From positions 40,817 through 74,117 of the forward strand of contig MGDT01000003.1 of NCBI GenBank assembly GCA_001791045.1: DNA of 33,301 bases, in the 5' to 3' direction. The notes below the pieces were generated by a model, which searched no databases, had not been told where the DNA came from, and worked only from the letters and a program-made list of their open reading frames with translations. The stretch's first letter is position 1, and each line of letters opens with the position of its first letter. Both the position numbers and the translations under genes were made by a program. This DNA comes from Candidatus Uhrbacteria bacterium RIFCSPHIGHO2_01_FULL_63_20. GTDB lineage: Bacteria; Patescibacteriota; Patescibacteriia; UBA9934; GWF2-40-263. Shown here in pieces: positions 1 through 6,757 of this stretch.

Positions 1-495
1 CTGTACGCCACGAGCCTCAACGGCGCGTACGTGCTGCTCCCCAAGAACGACGATTGGCGCCCCATCCAGGCGATGGCCGAAGGGATCTTCGACGGCTCGA
101 CCGCGCCGCTCGCTTCTTCCCAACCCAAGCCGAAGTTCGTGAACATCGAGGTGCAGAACGGCACGCTTGTGAGCGGGCTCGGGTTCCGCACGTCGCAACT
201 GCTCGAGACGCACGGGTTCACCGTAAGCAAGGTGGGCAACGCCAAGGACCGCGGATACGAGCACACCGTGGTGTACGACCTCACCGATGGCGCGAAACCC
301 GAAGAACTCCTGGCGCTGCGCAGCTTCCTCGAAGCCGAGGTCACCGGCGTCTCCGGCGGATGGGTGAATCCGGGCGACGTGGCCGCGCGCACGCTCACCG
401 TGGCCCCCGAAGACCCCTCGGCGCTTGCTACCGAGAAGAACGTTGACTTTTTGGTCATTTTAGGCGAGAATTCCGCCAACCTCGCACGAAATTGA
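1..495 (+). CDS. LCP (LytR-CpsA-Psr) family protein, C-terminal part with LytR_C domain (5' truncated)
   Basis: The reading frame is open from base 1 and ends with TGA at 493-495, so the gene starts outside the window. The first visible residues (LYATSLNGAYVLLPKNDDW) look like the end of an LCP catalytic domain, whose members transfer anionic glycopolymers to the cell wall. From about residue 45 comes a LytR_C-type domain: a beta strand VNIEVQNGT, a helix beginning LGFRTSQLLETHGF, then VVYDLTDG and a final hydrophobic strand VDFLVILG. An N-terminal membrane anchor is expected upstream but is not visible. The gene is followed at 22 nt by der on the same strand. Assignment to the LytR_C domain is good; the LCP part is inferred from the short upstream remnant and from the usual domain partnership. 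Confidence 0.72.
   Translation: MYATSLNGAYVLLPKNDDWRPIQAMAEGIFDGSTAPLASSQPKPKFVNIEVQNGTLVSGLGFRTSQLLETHGFTVSKVGNAKDRGYEHTVVYDLTDGAKPEELLALRSFLEAEVTGVSGGWVNPGDVAARTLTVAPEDPSALATEKNVDFLVILGENSANLARN
443..471 (+). promoter_or_regulatory. Possible promoter for der-pth-dprA
   Basis: TTGACT (443-448), a 17-nt spacer and GAGAAT (466-471) lie inside the end of the LCP gene, about 45 nt before the der ATG. The -35 matches 5 of 6 positions and the -10 only 4 of 6. The leader would contain a small inverted repeat (TGATGC...GCATCA, 493-515). Confidence 0.35.
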
Positions 496-517
496 TGCGG
501 GCCGACCCTGCATCAGT

Positions 518-1894
518 ATGGCGCTTCCTTCTTCTGTCCCCTCCCTCGCCCTCGTGGGCCGTACCAACGTCGGCAAATCGACGTTGTTTAACCGTCTCAC
601 CGAGTCCCACAAGGCGATCGTGAGCGACGTGGCCGGGACGACGCGCGACCGGCTGGAGGGCGAATGCCTGTGGCGCGGCAAGGTGGTGAAGGTGATCGAC
701 ACGGGCGGGCTTGACGTGGAACAGGTGAGCGTGATCGAGAAGGACGTGATCCGTCAGGCCGAAAAGGCGATGAAGATGGCGGACGTGATCCTGGTGGTGC
801 TGGACGCGAAAGTCGGACCGTTGCCGCAGGATCGCGAACTGGTGACCCGGCTCCGCCAGTCCGGCAAGGAGGTGCTGCTCGTCGCCAACAAGGCCGAAGG
901 GGTTTCGACCGTGAACGACGTCTTGAACGGCAAGGACTGGCGGCTCTCCGGCTACCTGCCGCATCCGGTCTCGGCCGTGAAAGGGACCGGCTCGGGCGAC
1001 CTGCTCGACGAGGCGTACAAGCTCCTTGAAAAGATCGACCGTCCTCCGGCGGAGATTTCCCAGGTGAAGCCGGTGCGCGTCGCGGTGATCGGCCAGCCCA
1101 ACGTGGGCAAGTCCTCGCTCCTCAACTCCATCCTGGGCGAAGAACGGTTCATCGTGTCCCCCATCGCGCATACGACCCGCGACCCCAACGACGTGATGGT
1201 GGAGATCGGGGACAGGAGTTACGTGCTGGTGGACACCGCGGGGATGCGCAAGGCGCACAAGATGCGCGAGAAGGGCGGCCTCGAACGCGCGAGCGTCGAA
1301 CGTGCGCGCAAGCTCCTCAACCGCACCGACATCGTGCTGTTCGTCCTCGACGCGTCAGAGCCGATCGCCGCGCAGGAACGTACGCTCGCCGGGATGCTGT
1401 CCGAAGCCAAGGTTGGCGTGATCGTGGTGGTGAACAAATGGGACCTGGTCGCGGACAAGACCCCGTCTACCACCGCCGAGTACACGCGGATGCTGCATCG
1501 CCAGCTCCCGTTCCTCGCGTGGGCGCCCGTCGTGTTCGTGTCCGCGAAGACCGCGAAACGCGTGAGCGAGCTGTTCGACCTCATCGACCAGGTGGAGACC
1601 CATCGCCACATGACCGTGACCGAAGAGGAGCTGTCCGCGTTCCTGACCATGGCCACCAGGCGCCATCTCCCCGCGCGCGGGAAAGGGCCGTCGCACCCGA
1701 AGGTGCTGGGGCTCGTGCAGACCGACGTCGCCCCGCCCACCTTCCACCTCACCATCAAGTCCAAGCAGACCGACGTGTTGCATCCCAGTTACTTGCGCTA
1801 TCTTGAGAACAGGCTGCGCGAACATTTCGACTTCCTGGGAAGCCCCATCGAGATCCGCGTAAAGGTCGCGACCGCCGTGTCACTTAGAAAATAA
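518..1894 (+). CDS. der: Ribosome-associated GTPase Der (EngA), two tandem G domains
   Basis: Der is an essential GTPase that assists maturation of the 50S ribosomal subunit. At 458 aa this is a full-length member. The first G domain has its P-loop at residues 14-21 (GRTNVGKS), DTGG as G3 and NKAE as G4. The second has GQPNVGKSS, DTAGM, NKWD and VSAK in order. The C-terminal ~90 residues form the KH-like domain typical of Der (LGLVQTDVAPPTFHLTIKSK, then PIEIRVKV near the end). The start is placed at ATG 518 because the P-loop follows at the normal distance. No clear Shine-Dalgarno sequence is visible. pth follows 2 nt after the stop, so the two are probably co-transcribed. Identification is secure. 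Confidence 0.96.
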   Translation: MALPSSVPSLALVGRTNVGKSTLFNRLTESHKAIVSDVAGTTRDRLEGECLWRGKVVKVIDTGGLDVEQVSVIEKDVIRQAEKAMKMADVILVVLDAKVGPLPQDRELVTRLRQSGKEVLLVANKAEGVSTVNDVLNGKDWRLSGYLPHPVSAVKGTGSGDLLDEAYKLLEKIDRPPAEISQVKPVRVAVIGQPNVGKSSLLNSILGEERFIVSPIAHTTRDPNDVMVEIGDRSYVLVDTAGMRKAHKMREKGGLERASVERARKLLNRTDIVLFVLDASEPIAAQERTLAGMLSEAKVGVIVVVNKWDLVADKTPSTTAEYTRMLHRQLPFLAWAPVVFVSAKTAKRVSELFDLIDQVETHRHMTVTEEELSAFLTMATRRHLPARGKGPSHPKVLGLVQTDVAPPTFHLTIKSKQTDVLHPSYLRYLENRLREHFDFLGSPIEIRVKVATAVSLRK

Positions 1895-1896
1895 AT

Positions 1897-2418
1897 ATGA
1901 AACTCATCGTGGGCCTCGGGAATCCCGGGAACGAATACGCCCGCACGCGACATAACGCGGGGTTCTTGGTGGTGGATGAGCTTGCCCGACGCTTGGACCT
2001 TTCCCTCGCCGAGAAAAAACCCTTGAAGGGCGAGGTGGCTGAGGGTGAGGGCATCGTCCTTCTCAAGCCGCTCACGTTCATGAACCTGTCCGGCGAATCG
2101 GTGAAGGCGGCCGTGGCGAAATTCCGCTTGAAGCCGTTCGACATCCTGGTCGTGCTCGATGACGCCGACCTGCCGCTGGGCGAGATCCGATTCCGCGAAG
2201 GCGGCTCGGCTGGCGGACACAACGGGCTCAAATCCATCCTGGAACAGTTCCCCGCTGACACCGACATCGCCCGGCTCCGGATCGGCATCGGCCGCCCGCC
2301 CGACGGACGCACGGAACTCGACGACTGGGTGCTCGGGAAGTGGTCGAAGGAAGAGACGGCGGCGCTCGCGGACATCGTGTCGAACGCCGTGGACCAGGCG
2401 ACGACGTGGTATGGCTGA
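1897..2418 (+). CDS. pth: Peptidyl-tRNA hydrolase
   Basis: Pth cleaves the ester bond of peptidyl-tRNAs released from stalled ribosomes, recycling tRNA. The start MKLIVGLGNPGNEYARTRHN is diagnostic. H19 corresponds to the catalytic His20 of the E. coli enzyme, and the later DDADLPLGEIRFREGGSAGG block with GGHNGLKSI holds the conserved Asp, Gly and Asn residues that position substrate. At 173 aa it is slightly shorter than most family members (about 185-195 aa), the deficit being at the C-terminus. The stop codon overlaps the dprA start by 8 nt, suggesting translational coupling within a der-pth-dprA unit. Confidence 0.96.
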   Translation: MKLIVGLGNPGNEYARTRHNAGFLVVDELARRLDLSLAEKKPLKGEVAEGEGIVLLKPLTFMNLSGESVKAAVAKFRLKPFDILVVLDDADLPLGEIRFREGGSAGGHNGLKSILEQFPADTDIARLRIGIGRPPDGRTELDDWVLGKWSKEETAALADIVSNAVDQATTWYG

Positions 2419-3292
2419 CATCCGCGGGCTCACGCTCGCGGATGCTGGTTATCCGCCGAGGCTGCGCGAGATCCACGACCCGCCTTCCCCGCTGTACGTG
2501 CGCGGCGCGCTTCCCGACGCGACGCGGCCGCACGTCGCCGTGGTCGGCACGCGCGCCCCGACGCGCTACGGCCACGACGTGGTCGAATCCATCGTGACGC
2601 CGCTCGCGCGCGCCGGCGTCGTCATCGTGAGCGGTCTCGCGTTCGGTATTGACGCGCTCGCGCATCGCGCCGCGCTCGAGGCCGGCGGCACCACGCTCGC
2701 GGTGCTCGGGAGCCGGCTCGAGGACGAGCAGATCTATCCGGCCACCAACCGACCGCTCGCCGCGCGCATCCTCGCCTGCGGCGGCGCGCTCATGGGCGAG
2801 CTCGATGCGGAATCGGCCATCGGTTCGTTCAATTTCCCGCGCCGCAACCGCATCATCGCGGGACTCTGCCAGGCCGTGCTCATCGTGGAGGCGGCCAAGA
2901 AATCGGGCTCGCTCATCACCGCTCGCTGCGCGATTGATGAGGGTCGCGACGTGATGGCCGTGCCGGGCCCGATCACCGGCGCGCTTTCCGAGGGTCCCAA
3001 CCGACTCATCAAATCCGGCGCGATCCCGATCCTGTCGGCCGAAGACGTGCTCGAGGCATTGAAAATGCCCTCCGTCATCCAGAAATCCGAACCGACCCTT
3101 TTCGTGGCTGATACCCCCGAGGAAGAAGCGCTCGTGAAGGCGCTCGCGGACGCGACGCTCCACGCCGACGAACTCACCCGCGCGACGGGCCTCGGCGCCG
3201 CGCTCGTGGGCTCGACGCTCACGCTGCTTGAGATGAAAGGAGCGGTGAAAAACGCAGGCGGAAGGTATTGGCAACGGATCCTCAACCCCTGA
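2411..3292 (+). CDS. dprA: DNA-processing protein DprA (Smf)
   Basis: DprA binds incoming single-stranded DNA and loads RecA during natural transformation; CPR genomes often keep competence-related genes. The Rossmann-like DprA core contains VVGTRAPTRYG, the SGLAFGIDALAH motif, FPRRNRIIAGL and a SGSLITAR segment. After about residue 220 there is a short linker and then a winged-helix-like C-terminal domain (EEALVKALADATLHADELTR...GGRYWQR). The N-terminal SAM domain found in some DprA proteins is missing, as only about 45 residues precede the core. The start at ATG 2411 overlaps the pth stop; longer versions of the frame lie inside pth. The 3' end overlaps the convergent ORF6N gene by 11 nt. 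Confidence 0.94.
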   Translation: MADIRGLTLADAGYPPRLREIHDPPSPLYVRGALPDATRPHVAVVGTRAPTRYGHDVVESIVTPLARAGVVIVSGLAFGIDALAHRAALEAGGTTLAVLGSRLEDEQIYPATNRPLAARILACGGALMGELDAESAIGSFNFPRRNRIIAGLCQAVLIVEAAKKSGSLITARCAIDEGRDVMAVPGPITGALSEGPNRLIKSGAIPILSAEDVLEALKMPSVIQKSEPTLFVADTPEEEALVKALADATLHADELTRATGLGAALVGSTLTLLEMKGAVKNAGGRYWQRILNP

Positions 3293-3785
3293 ACCCGATC
3301 TCCGGCTTCGGGTTGTCGTCGTCCGCGAGCAGACGACGGATGGCGTCGAAGACGACGCGGAATTGTTCGTCGTAGTGCTTCTCGAGTGCCTCCAGTTTCA
3401 GACGCAACGAGTGGTTTTCCGAGATCATCTCCCGTAATTTCGTGAACGTTCGGATGATTTGGATGTTCACGGCGATGGCGCGTTTGCTGTTCAAGACGCC
3501 GGATAGCATGGCGATACCCTGTTCGGTGAAGGCGGTTGCTCGTCGTGTGCCGCCGTATCCAGAACTTGATATCACAATTTGTGATATCAAGTTTCTTCGC
3601 TCAACGTCGCTTAATTCGAACATAAAATCTGGCAGAAACCGGTCAGCATTGCGTTTGACCGCCTGGTTCAACACCTGGGTTTTCACCCCATATAGGGCCG
3701 CCAGATCGCGGTCCAGCATCACCTTCTTCCCTCGAATGAGGTAAATCCTGCCTTCGATGCGTTCGTGCGGGATGAGTTCCGGCAT
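3282..3785 (-). CDS. ORF6N domain-containing DNA-binding protein
   Basis: ORF6N is a DNA-binding domain first seen in phage antirepressors and large DNA viruses; bacterial copies are presumed regulators of unknown target. The hallmark is near the N-terminus: RIYLIRGKKVMLDRDLAALYG followed by VLNQAVKRNADRFLPDFMFEL. A middle segment (ATAFTEQGIAMLSGVLNSKRA) and a C-terminal coiled-coil-like helix (about residues 115-150, MISENHSLRLKLEALEKHY) follow. Length 167 aa from ATG 3785, the start that best matches the domain boundary. An in-frame upstream ATG at 3824 would add 13 residues and would be nearly leaderless relative to the promoter at 3835-3863. The 3' end overlaps dprA convergently. The domain is certain, the biological role unknown. 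Confidence 0.88.
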   Translation of the reverse strand: MPELIPHERIEGRIYLIRGKKVMLDRDLAALYGVKTQVLNQAVKRNADRFLPDFMFELSDVERRNLISQIVISSSGYGGTRRATAFTEQGIAMLSGVLNSKRAIAVNIQIIRTFTKLREMISENHSLRLKLEALEKHYDEQFRVVFDAIRRLLADDDNPKPEIGFRG

Positions 3786-3793
3786 ATGGCGAT

Positions 3794-3822
3794 AAAAAAG
3801 ACGGCCCCGAGGCGGGGTCGTC
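3794..3822 (-). terminator. Intrinsic terminator-like hairpin between the ORF6N promoter and start codon
   Basis: On the minus strand GACGACCCCG-CCT-CGGGGCCGTC forms a stem (4 bp, one A.C mismatch, 5 bp) followed by six Ts. It lies just downstream of the predicted start of transcription (~3828) and upstream of the preferred ATG at 3785, so it could end transcripts before the gene. If translation begins at ATG 3824, the hairpin lies within the first ten codons instead. Confidence 0.55.
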
Positions 3823-3834
3823 ATTGATAGCTAC

Positions 3835-3863
3835 ATTCCACCACGAAAACGCCGTTTTGTCAA
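3835..3863 (-). promoter_or_regulatory. Promoter of the ORF6N gene
   Basis: TTGACA (3858-3863, minus strand), a 17-nt spacer and TGGAAT (3835-3840). The -35 is a perfect consensus match and the -10 matches at 4 positions. It carries the TTGACAAAA start seen at three other promoters in this window. It is divergent from the topA promoter. Confidence 0.6.
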
Positions 3864-3882
3864 CGGTTTTCCTGTGGATGAA

Positions 3883-3911
3883 TTGACGCTTCCCCGTTTT
3901 CGAGGCATCAT
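3883..3911 (+). promoter_or_regulatory. Predicted topA promoter giving a leaderless transcript
   Basis: TTGACG (3883-3888), 17-nt spacer, CATCAT (3906-3911). Only 7 nt separate the -10 from the ATG at 3919, so transcription would begin at or next to the start codon. No Shine-Dalgarno sequence is placed at a normal distance, which fits a leaderless message. Confidence 0.45.
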
Positions 3912-3918
3912 CGCCGAC

Positions 3919-6210
3919 ATGTCCAAGACGCTCGTCATCGTCGAGTCGCCGACGAAGGCCAAGACCATCTCCAAATTCCTCGGGAAGGACTACAAGGTCC
4001 TTTCCTCTTTCGGCCACGTGCGCGACCTGCCGGCCTCCAAGACCGGCGTGGACGTGAAGCACGGGTTCGCCCCCACCTACGAGGTGCCCGAGCGTGCCAA
4101 GAAGCATGTCTTGGAACTGAAATCCGCGGCCAAGGACGCGCAGGAAGTGCTGCTCGCCACCGACGAAGACCGCGAGGGGGAGGCCATCGCCTGGCACATC
4201 GCCGAGATCTTGGATCTGGACGAGGCGAAGGCGAAGCGCATCACCTTCCACGAGATCACCAAGCACGCCATCGACGACGCGCTCACCCACCCGCGCGCGC
4301 TCGACATGAACCTGGTGCACGCCCAGCAGATGCGCCGCATCCTGGACCGCCTCGTGGGGTACGAGCTGTCTCCCCTCCTCTGGAAGAAAGTGCGCCGCGG
4401 GCTCTCGGCCGGACGCGTGCAGAGCGTGGCCGTGCGCCTCGTGGTGGAACGCGAGCGCGAGCGCGACGCGTTCAAGATCGACGAGTACTGGACGATCGAC
4501 GGATTGTTCGAAAAGGACAAGACCGCGTTCGACGGCAAGCTCTCCACGATCGACGGGAAGAAGCTCGAGAAGCTCGACATCAAGGATGAAGCGGCTGCGA
4601 AAAAGATCGTGGACGATCTCGCCGGCGTCTCCTTCGCCGTTTCGCGCATCGAGAAGAAACAGGTGTCCAAGGCGCCGCCGGTGCCGTTCACCACCTCGGC
4701 GCTGCAGATCGAGGCGAACGCAAAGCTCGGGATGAGCGCGAAGCAGACCATGACGCTCGCGCAGAAGCTCTACGAGACCGGACGCATCACCTACATGCGT
4801 ACGGACTCCACCAATCTCGCCGAGAAATTCCTGGGCGAAGCGCAGGCGTATCTGAAAAACACGTTCGGCGACAAATACGCGACCGGCGCGCGCACGTACA
4901 AGACCGATAAGAAAGGAGCGCAGGAAGCGCATGAGGCGATCCGGCCCACCGACCCGTCGGTCACCCCCGAGTCGCTCAAGGGCGAACTCGATCCGGGCGA
5001 GTTCAAGCTGTACGACCTCGTGTGGCGCCGTTCGCTCGCCACCCAGATGCCCAATGCCGAGCTCGAGCGCACCAGCGTGGACGTCGCCGCCAAGCGCTAT
5101 GGCTTCCGCTGCAACGGCAACGCCGTCCATTTCGACGGCTACATGAAGGTGTATCGCGGCGCGCAGGAAAAGCTGCTCCCCGAGCTCGCGGTGGGCGACG
5201 CGGTCGCGGAAAAGGAGGTGAAGCCCGTGCAGCACTTCACCGAACCCCCGCCCCGCTACGGCGACGCGACGCTCGTGAAGACCATGGAGGAGTTCGGCAT
5301 CGGCCGCCCCAGCACCTACGCCCCCACCATCTCCACCATCGTGGACCGCGGCTACGTGGAGCGCGACGACAACAAGAAGCTGAAGCCCACCGAGGTGGCC
5401 TCCGTGGTCACCGACCTCCTGAAGGAACACTTCCCCGACATCGTGGACTACGCGTTCACGGCCAAGATGGAAAAGACGCTCGACGACGTGGCCGAAGGCC
5501 AGGAGAAATGGGCGCCCGCGCTCGAGGAGTTCTACAAGCCGTTCCACGAACGCGTGACCGAAAAGACCGGATCGCTCAAGCGCGAAGAGGTGCTCAAGGA
5601 ACATTCCCTTGGCATGGACCCCGGAAGCGGCCTCGAGGTGTTCGTGAAGAGCGGGCGCTTCGGGCCGTTCGTGCAGCTGGGCGAGTGGAAGGAGGAGGAC
5701 CGCAAGGCCAAGGTGAACAAGCCGAAAAGCGCCAGCCTCCCGCGCGACGCGAACATGGACACGGTCACCCTCGAGGCCGCGCTCAAGGCGCTCGAGCTCC
5801 CGCGCACGATCGGGACCGCCGACGACGGGACCGCGATCGAGACGAACGTCGGACGCTTCGGGCCGTATCTCAAGGTCGGCAAGACCTACGTGTCGCTCCC
5901 GCCCGGATTCGACCCGCGCACGGTCTCGCTCGAAGACGCGAAACGCCTCGTGAGCGAGGGGCTCGAGCGCAAGCGCAAGATGATGGAGCCACTCGCCACT
6001 CTCGGCGAGGATCCCGAGACCAAAGGCACCATCCAGGTGAAGGACGGACGCTACGGCCCGTACGTGACGGACGGCACCACGAACGCGACCATCAAGAAAG
6101 GGACGGACCCCAAGAACGTGACGCTGCCGGAAGCGATCGAACTCCTCAAGAAGAAACGCGCCGCCCCAAAGCGAAACTGGACGCGAAAGAAGAAAGCGAT
6201 GGACGCCTAA
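3919..6210 (+). CDS. topA: DNA topoisomerase I (type IA)
   Basis: TopA relaxes negative supercoils through a transient 5'-phosphotyrosine break. At 763 aa the order is: Toprim domain with VIVESPTKAKTI (catalytic Glu at residue 9) and TDEDREGE at 81-88; the type IA core with GRITYMRTDST, in which Tyr292 is the predicted nucleophile; and the FGIGRPSTYAPTI motif. The C-terminus lacks the Cys4 zinc fingers of E. coli TopA and instead carries three Toprim_C_Rpt-like repeats beginning GRFGPFVQLG, GRFGPYLKVG and GRYGPYVTDG, followed by a basic tail. ATG 3919 (MSKTLVIVESP) is chosen because it starts directly at the Toprim strand; an in-frame ATG at 3874 would add 15 unconserved residues. The stop overlaps the end of the convergent hypothetical gene. 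Confidence 0.97.
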   Translation: MSKTLVIVESPTKAKTISKFLGKDYKVLSSFGHVRDLPASKTGVDVKHGFAPTYEVPERAKKHVLELKSAAKDAQEVLLATDEDREGEAIAWHIAEILDLDEAKAKRITFHEITKHAIDDALTHPRALDMNLVHAQQMRRILDRLVGYELSPLLWKKVRRGLSAGRVQSVAVRLVVERERERDAFKIDEYWTIDGLFEKDKTAFDGKLSTIDGKKLEKLDIKDEAAAKKIVDDLAGVSFAVSRIEKKQVSKAPPVPFTTSALQIEANAKLGMSAKQTMTLAQKLYETGRITYMRTDSTNLAEKFLGEAQAYLKNTFGDKYATGARTYKTDKKGAQEAHEAIRPTDPSVTPESLKGELDPGEFKLYDLVWRRSLATQMPNAELERTSVDVAAKRYGFRCNGNAVHFDGYMKVYRGAQEKLLPELAVGDAVAEKEVKPVQHFTEPPPRYGDATLVKTMEEFGIGRPSTYAPTISTIVDRGYVERDDNKKLKPTEVASVVTDLLKEHFPDIVDYAFTAKMEKTLDDVAEGQEKWAPALEEFYKPFHERVTEKTGSLKREEVLKEHSLGMDPGSGLEVFVKSGRFGPFVQLGEWKEEDRKAKVNKPKSASLPRDANMDTVTLEAALKALELPRTIGTADDGTAIETNVGRFGPYLKVGKTYVSLPPGFDPRTVSLEDAKRLVSEGLERKRKMMEPLATLGEDPETKGTIQVKDGRYGPYVTDGTTNATIKKGTDPKNVTLPEAIELLKKKRAAPKRNWTRKKKAMDA

Positions 6211-6680
6211 TGGTGTCCACCTCCTTTCTTTCCGTGATCGTCTTTTTTCCCGTGGCCGCCGTCGTGTTTCTTTTCTTCCTTCTTTTCATGTCCTCCCCCT
6301 CCCTTGCCGATGACCTTGAGCTTCTCGAGCGTCCACACGATCGCCCCGCCCACGACCGGGATCTCACCGAGCCGCTTGGCGTTTTTCTCGCCCCACTGTT
6401 CGAGTTTGTGAAGGAACGCGTCGAGTCCCGTGTATCCGGCTTTGGCCGCCTTCGTGGCGCCTGCCGCCCCGAGCGACAGGGCACCGAACCCGACGGTCTT
6501 CGCAAGGTTCTTCGCCTTTTCGCTCGCCTCGCTCACCTGGGTGGCTGACGGCTTCGCCTCAGGCTTGTTCCACACTGGCGTCGTTTCCCCTGCCGCTTCC
6601 AGCGCCGGCTTCGTCTCGGTTTCAGGCATTGGCACGGGTGCCTGTTCGGGTTTCGGGGCCAGATCGATGCGTTCAGCCAT
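6207..6680 (-). CDS. Hypothetical protein with Pro/Ala-rich N-terminus and His/Gly/Lys-rich C-terminal tail
   Basis: I do not recognise this 157-aa protein. Three segments are visible: a low-complexity Pro/Glu/Ala/Thr N-terminus (residues 1-50), a middle of two mildly hydrophobic stretches (TVGFGALSLGAAGATKAAKAG and IPVVGGAIVWTLEKLKVIG) separated by a charged amphipathic helix, and a tail of about 35 residues built from GGGHE, KKHDGGHGKK and KKGGGHH. The tail could bind divalent metal or nucleic acid, but this is only inferred from composition. No signal peptide is evident; the middle stretches could be membrane-associated. The start at ATG 6680 (MAERIDLAP) is preferred over an upstream in-frame codon because it lies past the divergent intergenic region. 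The stop overlaps the topA stop tail-to-tail. Confidence 0.62.
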   Translation of the reverse strand: MAERIDLAPKPEQAPVPMPETETKPALEAAGETTPVWNKPEAKPSATQVSEASEKAKNLAKTVGFGALSLGAAGATKAAKAGYTGLDAFLHKLEQWGEKNAKRLGEIPVVGGAIVWTLEKLKVIGKGGGGHEKKEEKKHDGGHGKKDDHGKKGGGHH

Positions 6681-6713
6681 ACGTAATGATTTCGGGAAGA
6701 TGATACCACGAAC

Positions 6714-6742
6714 TTTACAGCAACTGTGGACGGGCATACCTT
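6714..6742 (+). promoter_or_regulatory. Possible promoter for the RelA/SpoT gene
   Basis: TTTACA (6714-6719), 17-nt spacer, TACCTT (6737-6742), 15 nt before the ATG at 6758. The -35 matches 5 of 6 positions and the -10 only 3 of 6. The whole divergent region with the hypothetical gene is 77 nt. Confidence 0.33.
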
Positions 6743-6757
6743 GGATGGTGCGCCCAT

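Noticed and set aside
493-515. Small inverted repeat TGATGC...GCATCA after the LCP gene
   Set aside because: It has no T tract and only 6 clean pairs; not enough to call a terminator or regulatory site.
2159-2410. Longer dprA beginning inside pth
   Set aside because: The extra 84 codons translate the wrong frame of pth; ATG 2411 gives the normal DprA N-terminus.
3643-5604. Open frame of 653 codons opposite topA
   Set aside because: Shadow of the topA codons with skewed composition and no recognisable domain; TopA itself is unambiguous.
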